Shown one piece after another: positions 1 to 10,634 of a DNA stretch of 64,000 nt. The position numbers and the translations under genes were made by a program. The stretch spans positions 34,983,601 to 35,047,600 of the forward strand of contig OX438747.1 of NCBI GenBank assembly GCA_949316235.1. The letters run 5' to 3'. The DNA comes from Oegoconia quadripuncta (taxonomy: Eukaryota; Arthropoda; Insecta; Lepidoptera; Autostichidae). Below the pieces are notes generated by a model. It had not been told where the DNA came from and did not search any database. It was given only the letters and a program-made list of their open reading frames with translations. Each line of letters opens with the position of its first letter. Position 1 is the stretch's first letter.

Positions 1-63
1 TGTCGCTATTTGTTTTCGATTAGTGAAGTAAAGCCTTTGGCGCGGTCTACTACTTGCGCGGCT

Positions 64-424
64 ACTCCTTAGATAAGTGAACATTAGTGGCAAGTTAATG
101 ATGTTTCTGTCCCCCCCTCACAAGTGGAGGCCCATTCCCGGAGGGCGTCTAGCGCACCCTCCGTAGAGGACGCTGTCCGCGATCAGCGAGCGGTATGAAG
201 CGCGACAGGGCCCGATGAGACGACACCCCGGGGGTCATCCTCTCCCGGGCCGTCTGACGACTACATCGCCCCGAGATGTAGCCGCCCGCGACCCTCAGGC
301 GACGTGCACGGGGGCTAGCGAGCGATGCCGCCCCCCCGACGTCGCCTACTGCGAGCGCGATCGGCCCTCTCCCGATCACTCCTTGGATAAGTGACCACTA
401 GTGGCATGTTAATGATGTTTCCGT
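64..424 (+). repeat. Direct repeat pair, about 47 bp each
   Basis: Two similar ~47-bp segments (64-110 and 378-424), both starting ACTCCTT and ending near ATGATGTTTC, lie 314 bases apart and enclose GC-rich DNA. This may be a tandem duplication or the edge of a satellite whose other units lie left of the window. No gene was seen. Confidence 0.6.
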
Positions 425-603
425 GTTTAGGAGGGCACATTAAATGATCGGTCCCTGTTTTCAATTTGATGGCAGTCAGTAGCCTACTGGGGCGGCTTAA
501 AAAACTGTCAGGTGGTCACAAGTCTAATATAAATCCGCCAACCCGCACTGGGGCCGCGTGGTAGATTATGATCGATACCCTTTCCGAGAGAGAATGCCGT
601 ACC

Positions 604-1171
604 CTAAAGATCATAGCTCATTAGACCCACTCCGCACCGCCTCGTCGCACGGCGTCCACTCGTTGTATACAGGTGATCCACGGGTGGACGCGGCGTAACG
701 CGGCGCCAATAAACGTCGCGCGGTGAACCAGCGGACCTAGTGTCGTCAACCAGTGGACCCCGCGTGGTCAACGAGTGGACGTCGCTTGGTCTACGAATTT
801 TCGAGTAGTCTGTTAACATTTGGCACTAGGTCTACACGTGTGTTTCGTTATGTAAAATTTCACAAGCCGTGAAATGGCACTCAGAGTTGTCGCGCTTGAT
901 GAAGAAGAAAACGAAAGACGCGGTCCACTCGGCACCCGCGCGTTGGCAATGCGCAATCAACGCAAGGTACGCATGCGAGCAACGAGTTGTCACCGAGTGG
1001 TCCACTCGTCGTCCGCGCGTGGAGGGCTTACGACTAAGGCGATCCGGTGACGCTACGGAGTTGATGTAGTGAGCGCATACCCATATAAGTCCATATAAAG
1101 AATACTAACCGCACGAAGCGAGGCGGTGCGGAGTGAATGCCGGGTGGCTCTAATGAGCTATGACCTTAACG
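604..1171. mobile_element. GC-rich TIR element (MITE-like)
   Basis: Imperfect inverted repeats close this segment. The left end (606-660) reads ATCATAGCTCATTAGA then CCACTCCGCACCGCCTCG. The right end (1113-1170) carries the reverse complement with a small insertion. The GC-rich interior has degenerate 20-26-bp units built on GTGGAC/GTCCAC. No transposase is visible, so a non-autonomous DNA element is the best guess. Confidence 0.5.
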
Positions 1172-1175
1172 CCGT

Positions 1176-1625
1176 GTAAGGCTGGTGTTAAAGAATAACT
1201 ACTATTAACAAGGCAGTATATTAGGCTATGAAGTTTATTAGTTTGATATTATTACATATTATTATGTAAAAATATCGAATGCACAGCCCACAGAGGCCTA
1301 ATGTTTGATTTAATGTATCGCATTCAGCCAACTAGGTGAGATATGGGGGAAGCGGGGTAGCGCATTCCGATTGGTCCTCCCAATGTTGCTATTGTGTCGT
1401 TGGCAGAGTGCAATGAACTGATAGGACTAGACTGACTGTTATTAACGATTAAAAGTTTTTGGGCGTCTATTCTAACACGATGCATAGACAGATGTCCCTC
1501 ACGATTTGTTAGGAGTCCATGGGCTGTATACTCGATGTCTAAACAATCTAACATACTATTAAGTAAGCAGTACAGATTATAAAGCCAGTTATACTGTTGT
1601 CATTATAATATAGATTATTATAGTA
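1176..1625. other. AT-rich stretch without a gene
   Basis: Short open frames only, with no recognisable domain or repeat end. Confidence 0.5.
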
Positions 1626-1627
1626 TG

Positions 1628-2125
1628 AGTTTTTACCGTAAGGAAAAGAAATAGGGCATATTATGTAAGTGAAATAGAAGTTATTGGCATAGGTAGTTTT
1701 TTTTTTCTTCTTCGTTTCATTCTCTCCTTTAGGAGAAGGCAAAGGGATCTAGCCCATAACAGCCATGTCTTATTTCTTTAGTTTGTAAGTCAGTCTCAGT
1801 CAAAACAAGTAATTCGTCGTATACTTGGCATATACAGAGTCTAGTCACGGTCAAGTCATTCTTCAGTAAAGTGGCAGAATGCTTTACAAAAGATTTTGGC
1901 GGCTTCTTGTGGGAACGCGAAAGCTCCGTTACGCACTTTAATTTACACTTCCCTTCACTTGTACACCATCACTAACGTTTGCTGCACAATATTCTGCCAT
2001 TATTAAGTATCAAAAGTTAGAATGCACAAATTATAAGAATTATAAAGAAAAATGCTACTTCACTCGCAGAGTTCCCGCCAAAAAGCCGTTTTTTTTTTCT
2101 TTTCAAAACCATCATCGACGCACGA
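1628..2125 (+). repeat. Interspersed repeat split by another repeat
   Basis: The motif TTTTTACCGTAAGGAAAA followed by GTAAGTGAAATAGAAG and a T-rich run recurs at 58330-58440. A piece of its end in reverse orientation lies at 2750-2815. Here the copy seems interrupted at about 1728-2008 by a second repeat and resumes at CAAAACCATCATCGACG. Confidence 0.45.
1728..2008 (-). repeat. Repeat shared in inverse orientation with 33262-33535
   Basis: The segment from GGAGAAGGCAAAGGGA to CAATATTCTGCCATTATT matches the reverse complement of 33262-33535 along most of its length, with indels. Both copies contain the tract CACTTCCCTTCACTTGTACA or its complement. Class unknown; no coding potential seen. Confidence 0.55.
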
Positions 2126-2860
2126 ACCGGTCGGCGATTGACATGCGACTGGCAGGATTAATGAATCAGAATCAATTTATTGTAGAACTGTGGTACAGAG
2201 GTGCAAACTTTATTTGGAACTCATTTTCTCGAATTTTTATTCATTTAATTTAATGATGTAACTATGTGGAATATACAAACGCGACTGTCAAATGAGATAA
2301 TGCTTCTGTTGTCATTTTGTTAAAAAAAGAAGCACCCAAAACTTTCTTTGTGTTTTTTTAGTTCATAATGTATTAAAATTATCCAACAATGTAATGTTGA
2401 TTGAAGCTATGACCGTCTCGACGACGGGTAGGCGGACATTCGGTCGCCACCTGTCAAGCGAAGAGCGCTACTATTGTCTCTTTCTGAATAAATTAAGATC
2501 ATTCATATAACGTTGGTGTGAGTATTATTTGCTGGTCTGAGGGCGGAGTGTGAGTTTTGTTTCGACTTAATTTTACTACCGCGTTCACGTTTACGTGACG
2601 ATTTGTATGAAGAAATGTGCAGCTCCTCTAGCGGATAGTTTGCAAAACGATTTCTTTCACAGATACGTTTTGCGTAAACGCGAACGCGATGGTAAAGTTA
2701 AAAACAAGACAAAACTCGCACTTCGCACACTGTTCCCGTGGAGATTTCAATGATTTTGAAAAAAAAATAAACTAACTACCTAGGCCTACCTATTTCACTT
2801 ACATAATATACTTTAGTTGGTAGTATCGTGCACCCTACCTGTTTTTCCGCCTACAAATGT
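2126..2860. other. AT-rich intergenic stretch
   Basis: No gene. The segment 2750-2815 is an inverted relative of the repeat end at 1650-1705. Nothing else recognised. Confidence 0.45.
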
Positions 2861-2865
2861 CCCAT

Positions 2866-2990
2866 GGCTATGGGTTGTCTGGAAGAGATCGCTTTTAGTG
2901 ATAAGACCGCCTAATTGTGTTCTATTGTTATCATCAAAAATTATTGTAAATTATTTTGCGCAATAAAGAGTATTTGTATTGTATTGCAAT
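2866..2990 (+). repeat. Retroelement 3'UTR-type repeat
   Basis: Contains GGAAGAGATCGCTTTTAGTG then ATAAGACCGCC and ends GCAATAAAGAGTATTTGTAT, a polyadenylation-like 3' end. Related segments lie near 35768, 44274 and 63055. It is probably the 3' end of a LINE or of a SINE sharing that end. Confidence 0.5.
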
Positions 2991-3598
2991 ATGCCTTATT
3001 TTTTTCCTTGCAATAAAAAAACTCATCCGGTACATAGATTAGATGTACCTAGATATACAAAATTTGTATGTGTGTGTTTATCACACATACTCGTATGTAT
3101 AGCTATGATCAAATTTCCGGTACCTAGGTTCATTACTTCAGAACGACGGCAATATTGACCAGGATGTGAGGAACAGAATAAATGCAGGATGGATGAAATG
3201 GCGACAGGTTTCTGGGACTACATGTGACCCACGAATGCCCCTGAAACTCAAGGGGAAAATTTACAAAACCATCATAAGACCTGTCACCATGTATGGATCT
3301 GAATGTTGGGCAATGAAAGAAACTGATGAAAGTAGAATGCATGTGGCAGAGATGAGAATGCTAAGATGGATGTGTGGTGTGACTAGAATGGATAAGATCA
3401 GGAATGAGTATATCAGAGGAAGTCTAAAAGTGGCGCCAATAACAGAAAAGCTGAGGAGTAATAGGTTAGCATGGTTTGGGCACATTATGAGGAGAGATGA
3501 AAGGCACGTAACAAGACGAGTGTTAAGTATGAATGTGGAGGGATACAGAGGTAGAGGAAGACCAAAGAAGGTGTGGGTAGACTGCGTGAGGAATTATA

Positions 3599-5261
3599 CA
3601 ATGTGTCCCGGAGAGAAGTGACCAGCGGGCGTAGTTTGAAAATTTATACAAAAATATCGATAAATCATTTAAATTTAGAGACCTAACTGCTTTTGTTTTT
3701 TAAAAATTGTTAATCCTTTTTTTTTAATAGACATGTCTGACCTTCTGCACTATTTTAGTCATAATTTCTTTGTTTTTACGTCTTTCCCAATTCTTTTTTT
3801 TTTAATTCAGTGCTGTTATTATTATTCATCAAATTAAGTTATGAAAATTATCCCAAAACAAATAAATAATTTATTAAAAAAGAAATAAACTTAAAATTCG
3901 ACCAACAAAACTGTATTTCTTTAAGTTTAAAAATAAAAAAACGAAAAATGTCCCTATAACATCATGTTTTTTTTTAATTATTATGATACTACATGATATT
4001 CTCTAAAATATCCTCGAACAATGTTTTATGTTATTTCAAATAAATGTGAACGTACGAGACATTGTAATTGACCTTTTATGCTCCAGTAACTAGATAGAGA
4101 TAAGTTTAAAAAAATGAAAGTAATGTTTTAAGCAGTTTATTTGCACATTTAAGTGTTTTGTTATTACAATGAATCATTTTGATTTGAACATGATAGTTTA
4201 ATAATAAATAAAAGATACTTAATTTGTTAAAATCGTTGTTTATTAAGAAAAATCAGGTAATTAATTAATTATGTTTTCAAAATGACCGCCGTCAGCGGTT
4301 ATGCAGGCCAGGCCAATGAAAATTATCCAAGATGGATTGGCAGAGGCGGTCCAGTAGCATGGCCCCCGAGGTCACCAGACTTGACGCCTCTTGATTATTA
4401 TTTCTGGGGCTACATGAAGCAAAAAGTTTATGCTGTGCCAATAATTTCAAGAGACCAGCTGAAACAGAGAATCGATGCTGCTGCCGCAGAAATAGCGCAG
4501 AATCATGCAGAAATAAGGCGAACTACACTAAGGATGTCATTTAGGGCCCTGGCCTGCATAACCGCTGACGGCGGTCATTTTGAAAACATAATTAATTAAT
4601 TACCTGATTTTTCTTAATAAACAACCATTTTAACAAATTAAGTATCTTTTATTTATTATTAAACTATCATGTTAAAATCAAAATGATTCATTGTAATAAC
4701 AAAACACTTAAATGTGCAAATAAACTGCTTAAAACATTACTTTCATTTTTTTAAACTTATCTCTATCTAGTTACTGGAGCATAAAAGGTCAATTTCAATG
4801 TCTCGTACGTTCACATTTATTTGAAATAACTAAAAACATTGTTCGAGGATATTTTAGAGAATATCATGTAGTATCATAATAATTAAAAAAAAACATAATG
4901 TTATAGGGACATTTTTCGTTTTTTTATTTTTAAACTTAAAGAAATACAGTTTTGTTGGTCGAATTTTAAGTTTATTTCTTTTTTAATAAATTATTTATTT
5001 GTTTTGGGATAATTTTCATAACTTAATTTGATGAATAATAATAACAGCACTGAATTAAAAAAAAAGAATTGGGAAAGACGTAAAAACAAAGAAATTATGA
5101 CTAAAATAGTGCAGAAGGTCAGAGATGTCTATTAAAAAAAAAAGAATTAACAATTTTTAAAAAACAAAAGCAGTTAGGTCTCTAAATTTAAATGATTTAT
5201 CGATAATTTTGTATAAATTTTCAAACTACGCCCGCTGGTCACTTCTCTCCGGGACACATTG
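3599..5261. mobile_element. Giant palindromic Tc1/mariner-type element
   Basis: Arms of roughly 700 bases (3599 to about 4310, and about 4549 to 5261) are near-perfect reverse complements around a loop of about 240 bases. The termini read CAATGTGTCCCGGAGAGAAG and are flanked by TA on both sides (3597-3598, 5262-5263), the usual target duplication of the IS630-Tc1-mariner superfamily. Removing the element restores the reading frame of the surrounding LINE, which fixes the boundaries. Each arm carries the 3' end of a transposase gene plus its terminal region. The structure therefore looks like two inverted copies of a transposon 3' end joined through a residual coding piece (a fold-back). Confidence 0.8.
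4310..4599 (+). pseudogene. Transposase C-terminal fragment (Tc1/mariner-like DDE)
   Basis: The reading frame encodes WPPRSPDLTPLDYYFWGYMK followed by QKVYAVPIISRDQLKQRI. This is the block around the last catalytic acidic residue of many arthropod Tc1/mariner-superfamily transposases, where PDLTPLD holds the aspartate. The frame ends in GGHFENIIN and a stop. An upstream ATG at 4282 gives about ten extra residues, but these codons belong to the inverted copy of the gene's own 3' end, so they are not a real N-terminus. The catalytic core upstream is missing and the fragment is dead. Confidence 0.75.
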
Positions 5262-5469
5262 TATGTGTATGAAAGGGGTGAGTACGGAGATGACGGCTGA
5301 TAGAGGAGAGTGGAAGAGGATGACATGTTGTGCCGATCCCACCTAGAGTGGGATAAGGGCAGGAAAATGATGACTCGTATGTATAGCTATACCTATTGTA
5401 ATATATTATGCGGATATGCTTAATATTCCTAATTCTAATTCAATTGTTAGAAAATACAAAAGTGAATGA

Positions 5470-5603
5470 CAATTTCCTCAAACCTGCGGTCTGTCGTATT
5501 AGCTATTTTCATGGCTCCTTTACGGCAAAATCTGTTCAATTGTGGAATGAGTTACCTTGACCGCATAAGAGATCACTGCTACAAAAACTATAATCTAAAA
5601 CAC
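5470..5603 (+). pseudogene. Retrotransposon RT C-terminal scrap
   Basis: Around 5510-5565 the plus strand reads SFTAKSVQLWNELP, a motif common near the C-terminus of LINE reverse transcriptases (compare WNSLPASVFPESYN at 46919-47095). It is too short to classify further. Confidence 0.4.
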
Positions 5604-5698
5604 AACAATGGTCTCGATTCGGATGTACAACGAACTAACTAAATTTAAAGCAGATACATCCTTTTCTAACACTATTAACATGAAAGGGACGACTATAA

Positions 5699-5840
5699 AT
5701 TAAGTCCTGTCAAATTAAGTTAAGAGCTGCCAAAACAAGTCGCTCCGTAGTATTTTAATCGTGACGTCGCTAGGTGTACACCTAATATTGATAAAGAAGT
5801 GCTTGTTTTGATCCTTTTACTTAATTTGACAGGACTTAAT
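5699..5840. mobile_element. Small nested MITE, ~140 bp
   Basis: It has perfect or near-perfect TIRs of about 21 bases (TTAAGTCCTGTCAAATTAAG) and lies inside the family C MITE. Non-coding. Confidence 0.6.
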
Positions 5841-6118
5841 TTTTTTTATTTTTTTTTATTGAAGAGGTGGGCAAACGAGCAAGAGGCGCACCTGATGGTA
5901 AGTGTCACCGCTGCCCATAACCATCTACGGAAACGGAAGATCCGCAGTGGCGTTGCCGGCCTTTAAGGAAGGAATATGCTCGCTTCTTGAAGGTTCCCAG
6001 ATCGTATCGGTTCGGAAAGACATCCGCCGGGAGCTTATTCCAAAAAGTAACGGTACGTGGAAGGAAATGTCTACTGAACCGCACCGTGGTGGATTTCCAA
6101 CTGTCTAGGTGGTCCTTT
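5841..6118 (-). repeat. Interspersed repeat with T-rich start
   Basis: It begins with a T-rich run, then GGGCAAACGAGCAAGAGGCG, CACCTGATGGTAAGTG and GTTGCCGGCCTTTAAG. From general knowledge this series is common in lepidopteran genomes. The leading T-run suggests a poly(A) tail of a minus-strand retrosequence. The 68-residue open frame inside is not a gene. Confidence 0.5.
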
Positions 6119-6454
6119 TCATGTATTAGTGGTTAGAAAAGGATACATATAATTTAAATTTAGTTTAGTTCGTTGTACATCCGAATCGAGACCATTGTTA
6201 CAAAATTTGTATATGTGGGTAGTTTATACGGGTACACACACATAGCTATAACTATGTGTAAAACATTATTCGGTCATGCTCATTATTCCTATTTCTAATT
6301 CTAATAACTTATGACATAAAATACAAAATTGGATGTCACAAAATTTGTATATGTGTGTAGTTTGTGTACACATACTCGTATCATCTATACCTGTATGCAA
6401 TTATGCTCATTATTCCTATTTCTAAATCAATTACTTACGTTATAAAATACTAAA

Positions 6455-6969
6455 GGGGCCGTCCATAAATTACGTCATCAATTTTTTAGATTTTAGACCC
6501 CCCCCCCTATAATCATCCTATCGTCATTTCTTAATGCCCTCCCCCCCCCCACCCCCTTCTCCCAAAATTGACGTCATTACTAGTTTGACAAATTATGTAA
6601 GTATTGTGTTTATTATCAATACATAGTATAAAACAAAGTCGCTTTCGCTGTCTGTCCCTATGTATGCTTAGATCTTTAAAACTACGCAACGGATTTTGAT
6701 GCGGTTTTTTTTAAATAGATAGACTGATTCTTAAAGAAGGTTTATATGTATAATACATGTAAGTACCACGGGCGAAGCCGGGACGGGCAGCTAGTATTTT
6801 ACTAGGTGTGCTGGAAGAAATTTCTTTTTAGAAATAATCTTTTTGTAAGTGAAAAATAAATAAATAAGAATGACGTCAAAACACCCCCCCCCATCTATCA
6901 TTTACCGTCATCCGCAGACCAACCCCCCCCCCCCCCTAATTTAGAATGACGTAATATATGGACGGCCCC
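6455..6969. mobile_element. Palindromic MITE with GGGGCCGTCC ends
   Basis: The left end GGGGCCGTCCATAAATTACG is mirrored at the right end, followed inward by runs of C on both sides. The element splits two units of the ~140-bp array and itself contains a Helitron. Confidence 0.65.
6612..6794 (+). mobile_element. Non-autonomous Helitron
   Basis: The body has AAAACTACGCAACGGATTTT and ATGCGGTTTTTTTT. The 3' end is GGGCGAAGCCGGGACGGGCA then GCTAG, followed by T. A GC-rich end finishing in CTAG before a T is the Helitron hallmark. The 5' boundary is approximate. No Rep/helicase is encoded. Confidence 0.65.
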
Positions 6970-7070
6970 AAATCAAATGTTACAATAAGTGAGTAGTTTA
7001 TGTATACACATACTCGTATCATCTATACCTGTATGTAATATATTATTAAGAACAATTCCTTATTTCTAGT

Positions 7071-8600
7071 TCAGTATATACTATTATTATATATTAACTA
7101 GTTTTATTATTTATTAAGCTGAATCACATCTTTTTTGTCGGAATGATGCAGGGCACAACTACGAAACTCGTTTCTGAACAATATTACTGTAAACTATTGC
7201 ATAATGTGTAACGTGTAATATTCTCAATGAATAAAGTCATCTATAATGCCTATCTTATCAGAACTTTAAACTTAGGTACCTACATTTATGTTATTTATAA
7301 CCAGTGTTACCAGATGCCGTTATTGGCCCTTTCAAGACGCGCCCAAAAATTTTCACATATTCATCTAAGTTGCTAATTTGGTGCGGTTTCGGTCAGCGAA
7401 GAGACGTGCACGAAACGACAAACTAGAAATTCCAAAAACCCTTTGATATGCAATATTCGACGTCACGAGTTTTTATGTTCCGCTCTTTTTTCATTTCAAT
7501 CCCGTTATTTAGAAAAACGCATCTGGCAACACTATTTATAACCGACTAGTCATGGAGCCTTCTATCTAAGACAAGTATTTTTAAATTTAAAAACTACTAC
7601 TACATTTTGCTGTACATACAGATTTAACTTACATCCTACGGGAAATAACATTTACGGATGAGTAGTGACTAATATATCATAATGTATTATAAATATTATT
7701 ATAGTAGCTTCTAACCTTAGTATTTTGTCGTTAGGGCATGCAATATGGGAAGGTTTTAATATGAGACTTGATTTCTGATAATTGCAAAAATTCATTATAA
7801 AGTGGCATTTAATATAAAAAGAAAGTGGGTAGTTGTAAATCAAGATTTACACGCCCCGCCCAGCAAAGCTAAATATTGGTTAAACAGTCGACCAGTCAAA
7901 AAAATAAATAACCATAGACTTAAATATATTACTGCGTATGTACCCGGTCCGGGTACAATCAAAATGGCCCAACTTCATTGGTGTTAAAACGGGAATTTGA
8001 AACCAATGGGAACTCAGTCACACACCGACTTCGTTAGCGACTGTAATATCAAATGCTGATTTATATCGTAAAAAATGCATCACTACCACAGAAAAGTGAT
8101 AAAAAACATGGAAGTATATTTTAAGTATAACAAACATAATACTTGTAAAACTCATATTTTTAATCAATATTGTAATTTTTTCTTGCATTTTTATGTGAAT
8201 ATTTGTGATGCGAGGCTAAAAAAATGTTCATTGAGCACGGTGTTAGTTCCCGAGGATTCGAAGAGATGGCGCTGTTTTATTTACTAATAAAACCGCGAAA
8301 AACATTTGTTCGCGCGATAATAGCATATAAATCAATGCAAATAACACATACAAACAAAACAACATAACTATTAAACAATTAAAAATAAATCACAATAGCT
8401 TTGTATGGACATACTGGCTGTAATTTTTATGCTGAATATTTAGAATAAATTATTAAAAAATATCTCATTTTATAAGTAATAAGTAAACTAAAATCGAATT
8501 AATAAATCAGTCTACTTAAAATTTGGTATAAAATATTATAGCTAAGAACATTATAAAATTAATTTAAGTTAAATAGCAGATTTCTCATTCTTACCAGGAG
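7071..8600. other. AT-rich stretch without a recognised gene
   Basis: Only short frames without domain signatures. No terminal repeats were recognised by eye. Confidence 0.4.
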
Positions 8601-8606
8601 ATCTTT

Positions 8607-8661
8607 GAAGTGTTCGCAAATACTGTAGCTAAGGATAACTGCAGTATTTGCGTACACTTAT
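8607..8661. repeat. Short inverted repeat
   Basis: The arms AAGTGTTCGCAAATACTG and CAGTATTTGCGTACACTT face each other across about 16 bases. This may be a minimal MITE or a hairpin; no other function can be supported. Confidence 0.5.
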
Positions 8662-9060
8662 AAATTTATATAACTATTATATTATATGATTTTTGAATAT
8701 GATGTACTAAGTACATCTAGTATATTTTTAATCGACTCAAAAAAAAGGAGGTTATGTTCGTCTGTACGTATTTTTTTTATGTTAAACGATTTTAATTATT
8801 AATATTTTGTTTGATTAAGTTCGTTACCAGAGTGGCCACCAAGGTTATAATCTGATTATGCATTCCGGATATAGACATAGAGAACTGGAATTTACTGCTT
8901 TGCCAATTTTCGGCGGTTCAATTACTTTACGTAATATCACAATACGAATTAAAACCTAATTTTTTAAATCAGTCTATTTAACTTAAGTGTTACTACATAA
9001 AATGTAGGTACTTAGATTAAGTAATAAATAGTAGATGTAAGTGGGTGGTAAGTGGGTGAG

Positions 9061-9141
9061 TTGGTGTGTGTGTGTTTGACGGCGTTGTGTGCGCAACATG
9101 GGGTTCAGTGTATGTGTGTGTGTGTGTGTGTGTGTGGGGGG
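9061..9141 (+). repeat. TG-rich microsatellite
   Basis: (TG)n runs with interruptions, flanked by G-rich DNA. Minus-strand Thr/His-rich open frames here are artefacts of the repeat. Confidence 0.8.
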
Positions 9142-9387
9142 GGATATGACCAGGTGTGAAGGTGGGTGGGTGGTGGGAGTATGTGTGTGTGTTTGTCCGG
9201 ACGGATGTTGGTAATTTTGAAAACTCCCGAAGAAACATGATCCAACTCGTTTTTAGTCTTTACTTAAAAAAAAATCGCACTAAAATCTAGCCACACTTTA
9301 CTGAGGCTCGTATTCCACTTTTCAAATATCTTTGTCCAATGTACATTTTGATCAAAGAAATTGGACGATTTCCTTTAGATTCAGAAT

Positions 9388-9812
9388 TTCCCAAAATGTC
9401 CCTTTCACGAAATATCCCTTTCCCGAAACGTCCCTTTCCCGAAATGTCCCTTTCCCGAAATGTGCCTTTCCCAAAATGTCCCTTTTTCGAAATGTCCCTT
9501 TCCCGAAATGTCCCTTTCCCGAAATGTCCCTTTCCCAAAACGTCCCTTTCCCGAAATGTCCCTTTCCCAAAATTGCCCTTTCACGAAATGTCCCTTTCCC
9601 GAAATGTCCCTTTCCCAAAACGTCCCTTTCCCGAAATGTCCCTTTCCCAAAATGTCCCTTTCCCGAAATGTCCCTTTCCCAAAATGTCCCTTTTCGAAAT
9701 GTCCCTTTTCCCAAAATGTCCCTTTCACGAAATGTCCCTTTCCCGAAATGTCCCTTTCCCGAAATGTCCCTTTCCCAAAATGTCCCTTCCCAAAATATCT
9801 CTTGCCAAAATT
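9388..9812 (+). repeat. 16-bp minisatellite, about 26 units
   Basis: Tandem units of GAAATGTCCCTTTCCC with G/A and small indel variants. The unit has no stop codon in any frame and its length is 1 modulo 3. Every frame on a strand therefore reads the same 16-residue cycle (for example MSLSRNVPFPKCPFPE), which creates overlapping long open frames on both strands. The same wording recurs once near 9988-10015 (CTCCCTTTCCCAAAATC), outside the array. Coding is unlikely: no start context, no domain, and frames depend on indels. Confidence 0.85.
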
Positions 9813-9814
9813 GA

Positions 9815-10626
9815 CAGTAAGTACGTACTAGGGATCCTAAACAGCTAAATCGGGCCACCTTGCAATTTAACGTTTGATACTTTCTAATGTTATAGAATAT
9901 AATATATTGATGGATGAGGTAAAAAACATTAAAAGCAGATTCAATGCGATGCATCAAAATGTTTTTAAATTCAGATCCAGATAGATTGGATTCAGAATCT
10001 CCCTTTCCCAAAATCAAATATACCAGTAACACCGATTTTGATCATAGATTAATGACATTTCAAACAAAATGGCTGCAAGTAAAATTTCGTGGACAATTGT
10101 AATTTTCTCTTCTCCTTTGCAATTTTTTTTTGTTTCGCTTTTTTCAAAATCAAATTATTTATTTTGCCAGAATATAGATACACAAGGGTGTTTTAAATAT
10201 TAAAAATAAGGCCCATTACATTCTGCCTTATGACCATGCAAAATTGAATGAATATCTAATTATAATTAACTATTATTAATTAATTATACAATTTTAAATA
10301 ACCCAACTGTTCAAAAATTGTCAACATTACAAAATTAATGTCAAATCTTCAAATGAATGTCAAAATTATAAAGAATTACAAAAATGTCAAAATCAATAAA
10401 AAGACAGATAGAAAACTTCTTGACACACTTTACTACAGGTACGGTTTACATATAGGTAGTTTGAAATCAAAGTCCACTTTTAAATCAATGTCAGACATAT
10501 ACATAAAGAAGTTAATGAATGTGGGTCAACAAAAGCAATTTCAAATAATAATTAAAAAATCGATCAAAATTACAACCACAAATTTCTACAAATAATAATG
10601 AAGATTTATGTCAACTCAAGATATTC
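9815..10626. other. AT-rich stretch without a recognised gene
   Basis: Contains several ATGTCAAA-like words (10320-10400) and an 85-residue basic open frame (10338-10595) with no recognisable domain. No repeat ends were found. Confidence 0.4.
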
Positions 10627-10634
10627 TTTTAATG

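Larger units (their letters stand above)
3107..5372 (+). mobile_element. RTE-like LINE 3' fragment, 5'-truncated and interrupted
   Basis: The frame from about 3133 to 3595 encodes the C-terminal part of an RTE-type reverse transcriptase polyprotein, with motifs such as PLKLKGKIYKTIIRP, YGSECWA, WFGHIMRRD and GRGRPKKVW. The frame resumes at 5265, immediately after a palindromic element, and runs on with TADRGEWKRM and CCADPT to a stop near 5345. The 3' tail is the usual GGGATAAGGGCAGGAAAATG type. An 18-base direct repeat (3089-3106 and 5373-5390, starting ACTCGTATG) flanks the copy and fits a target-site duplication. It lacks the endonuclease and catalytic RT domains and cannot be functional. 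Confidence 0.75.
5604..6199. mobile_element. TIR MITE (family C) with two nested insertions
   Basis: Inverted ends of about 75 bases read ACAATGGTCTCGATTCGGAT at the left and the complement at the right (to 6199). A shorter relative lies at 29042-29188. The interior is almost entirely other repeats: a small MITE at 5699-5840 and an interspersed repeat at 5841-6118. Confidence 0.65.
3053..7070 (+). repeat. Interrupted ~140-bp tandem repeat, about 4 units
   Basis: Units share ACAAAATTTGTATATGTG, CATACTCGTAT and CTCATTATTCCTATTTCTAA. The clearest adjacent units start near 6197 and 6336, a period of about 139 bases. Unit 1 (from 3053) is split by the LINE at 3107-5372. A MITE complex (5604-6199) separates units 1 and 2. 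A palindromic MITE (6455-6969) separates unit 3 from unit 4. This array is the substrate of the nested insertions described separately. Confidence 0.65.

Noticed and set aside
4282..4309. N-terminus MTAVSGYAGQ of the transposase frame
   Set aside because: These codons are the inverted copy of the gene's own 3' end in the palindrome arm.
3056..7060. CRISPR-like array because of regular ~140-bp units
   Set aside because: Units are long, contiguous tandem repeats without spacers, in a eukaryotic genome.
9287..10032. Several overlapping long open frames on both strands in the FPKCPFPE/GKGHFGKG repeat
   Set aside because: They follow arithmetically from a stop-free 16-bp unit; no start context, domain or splice signal.
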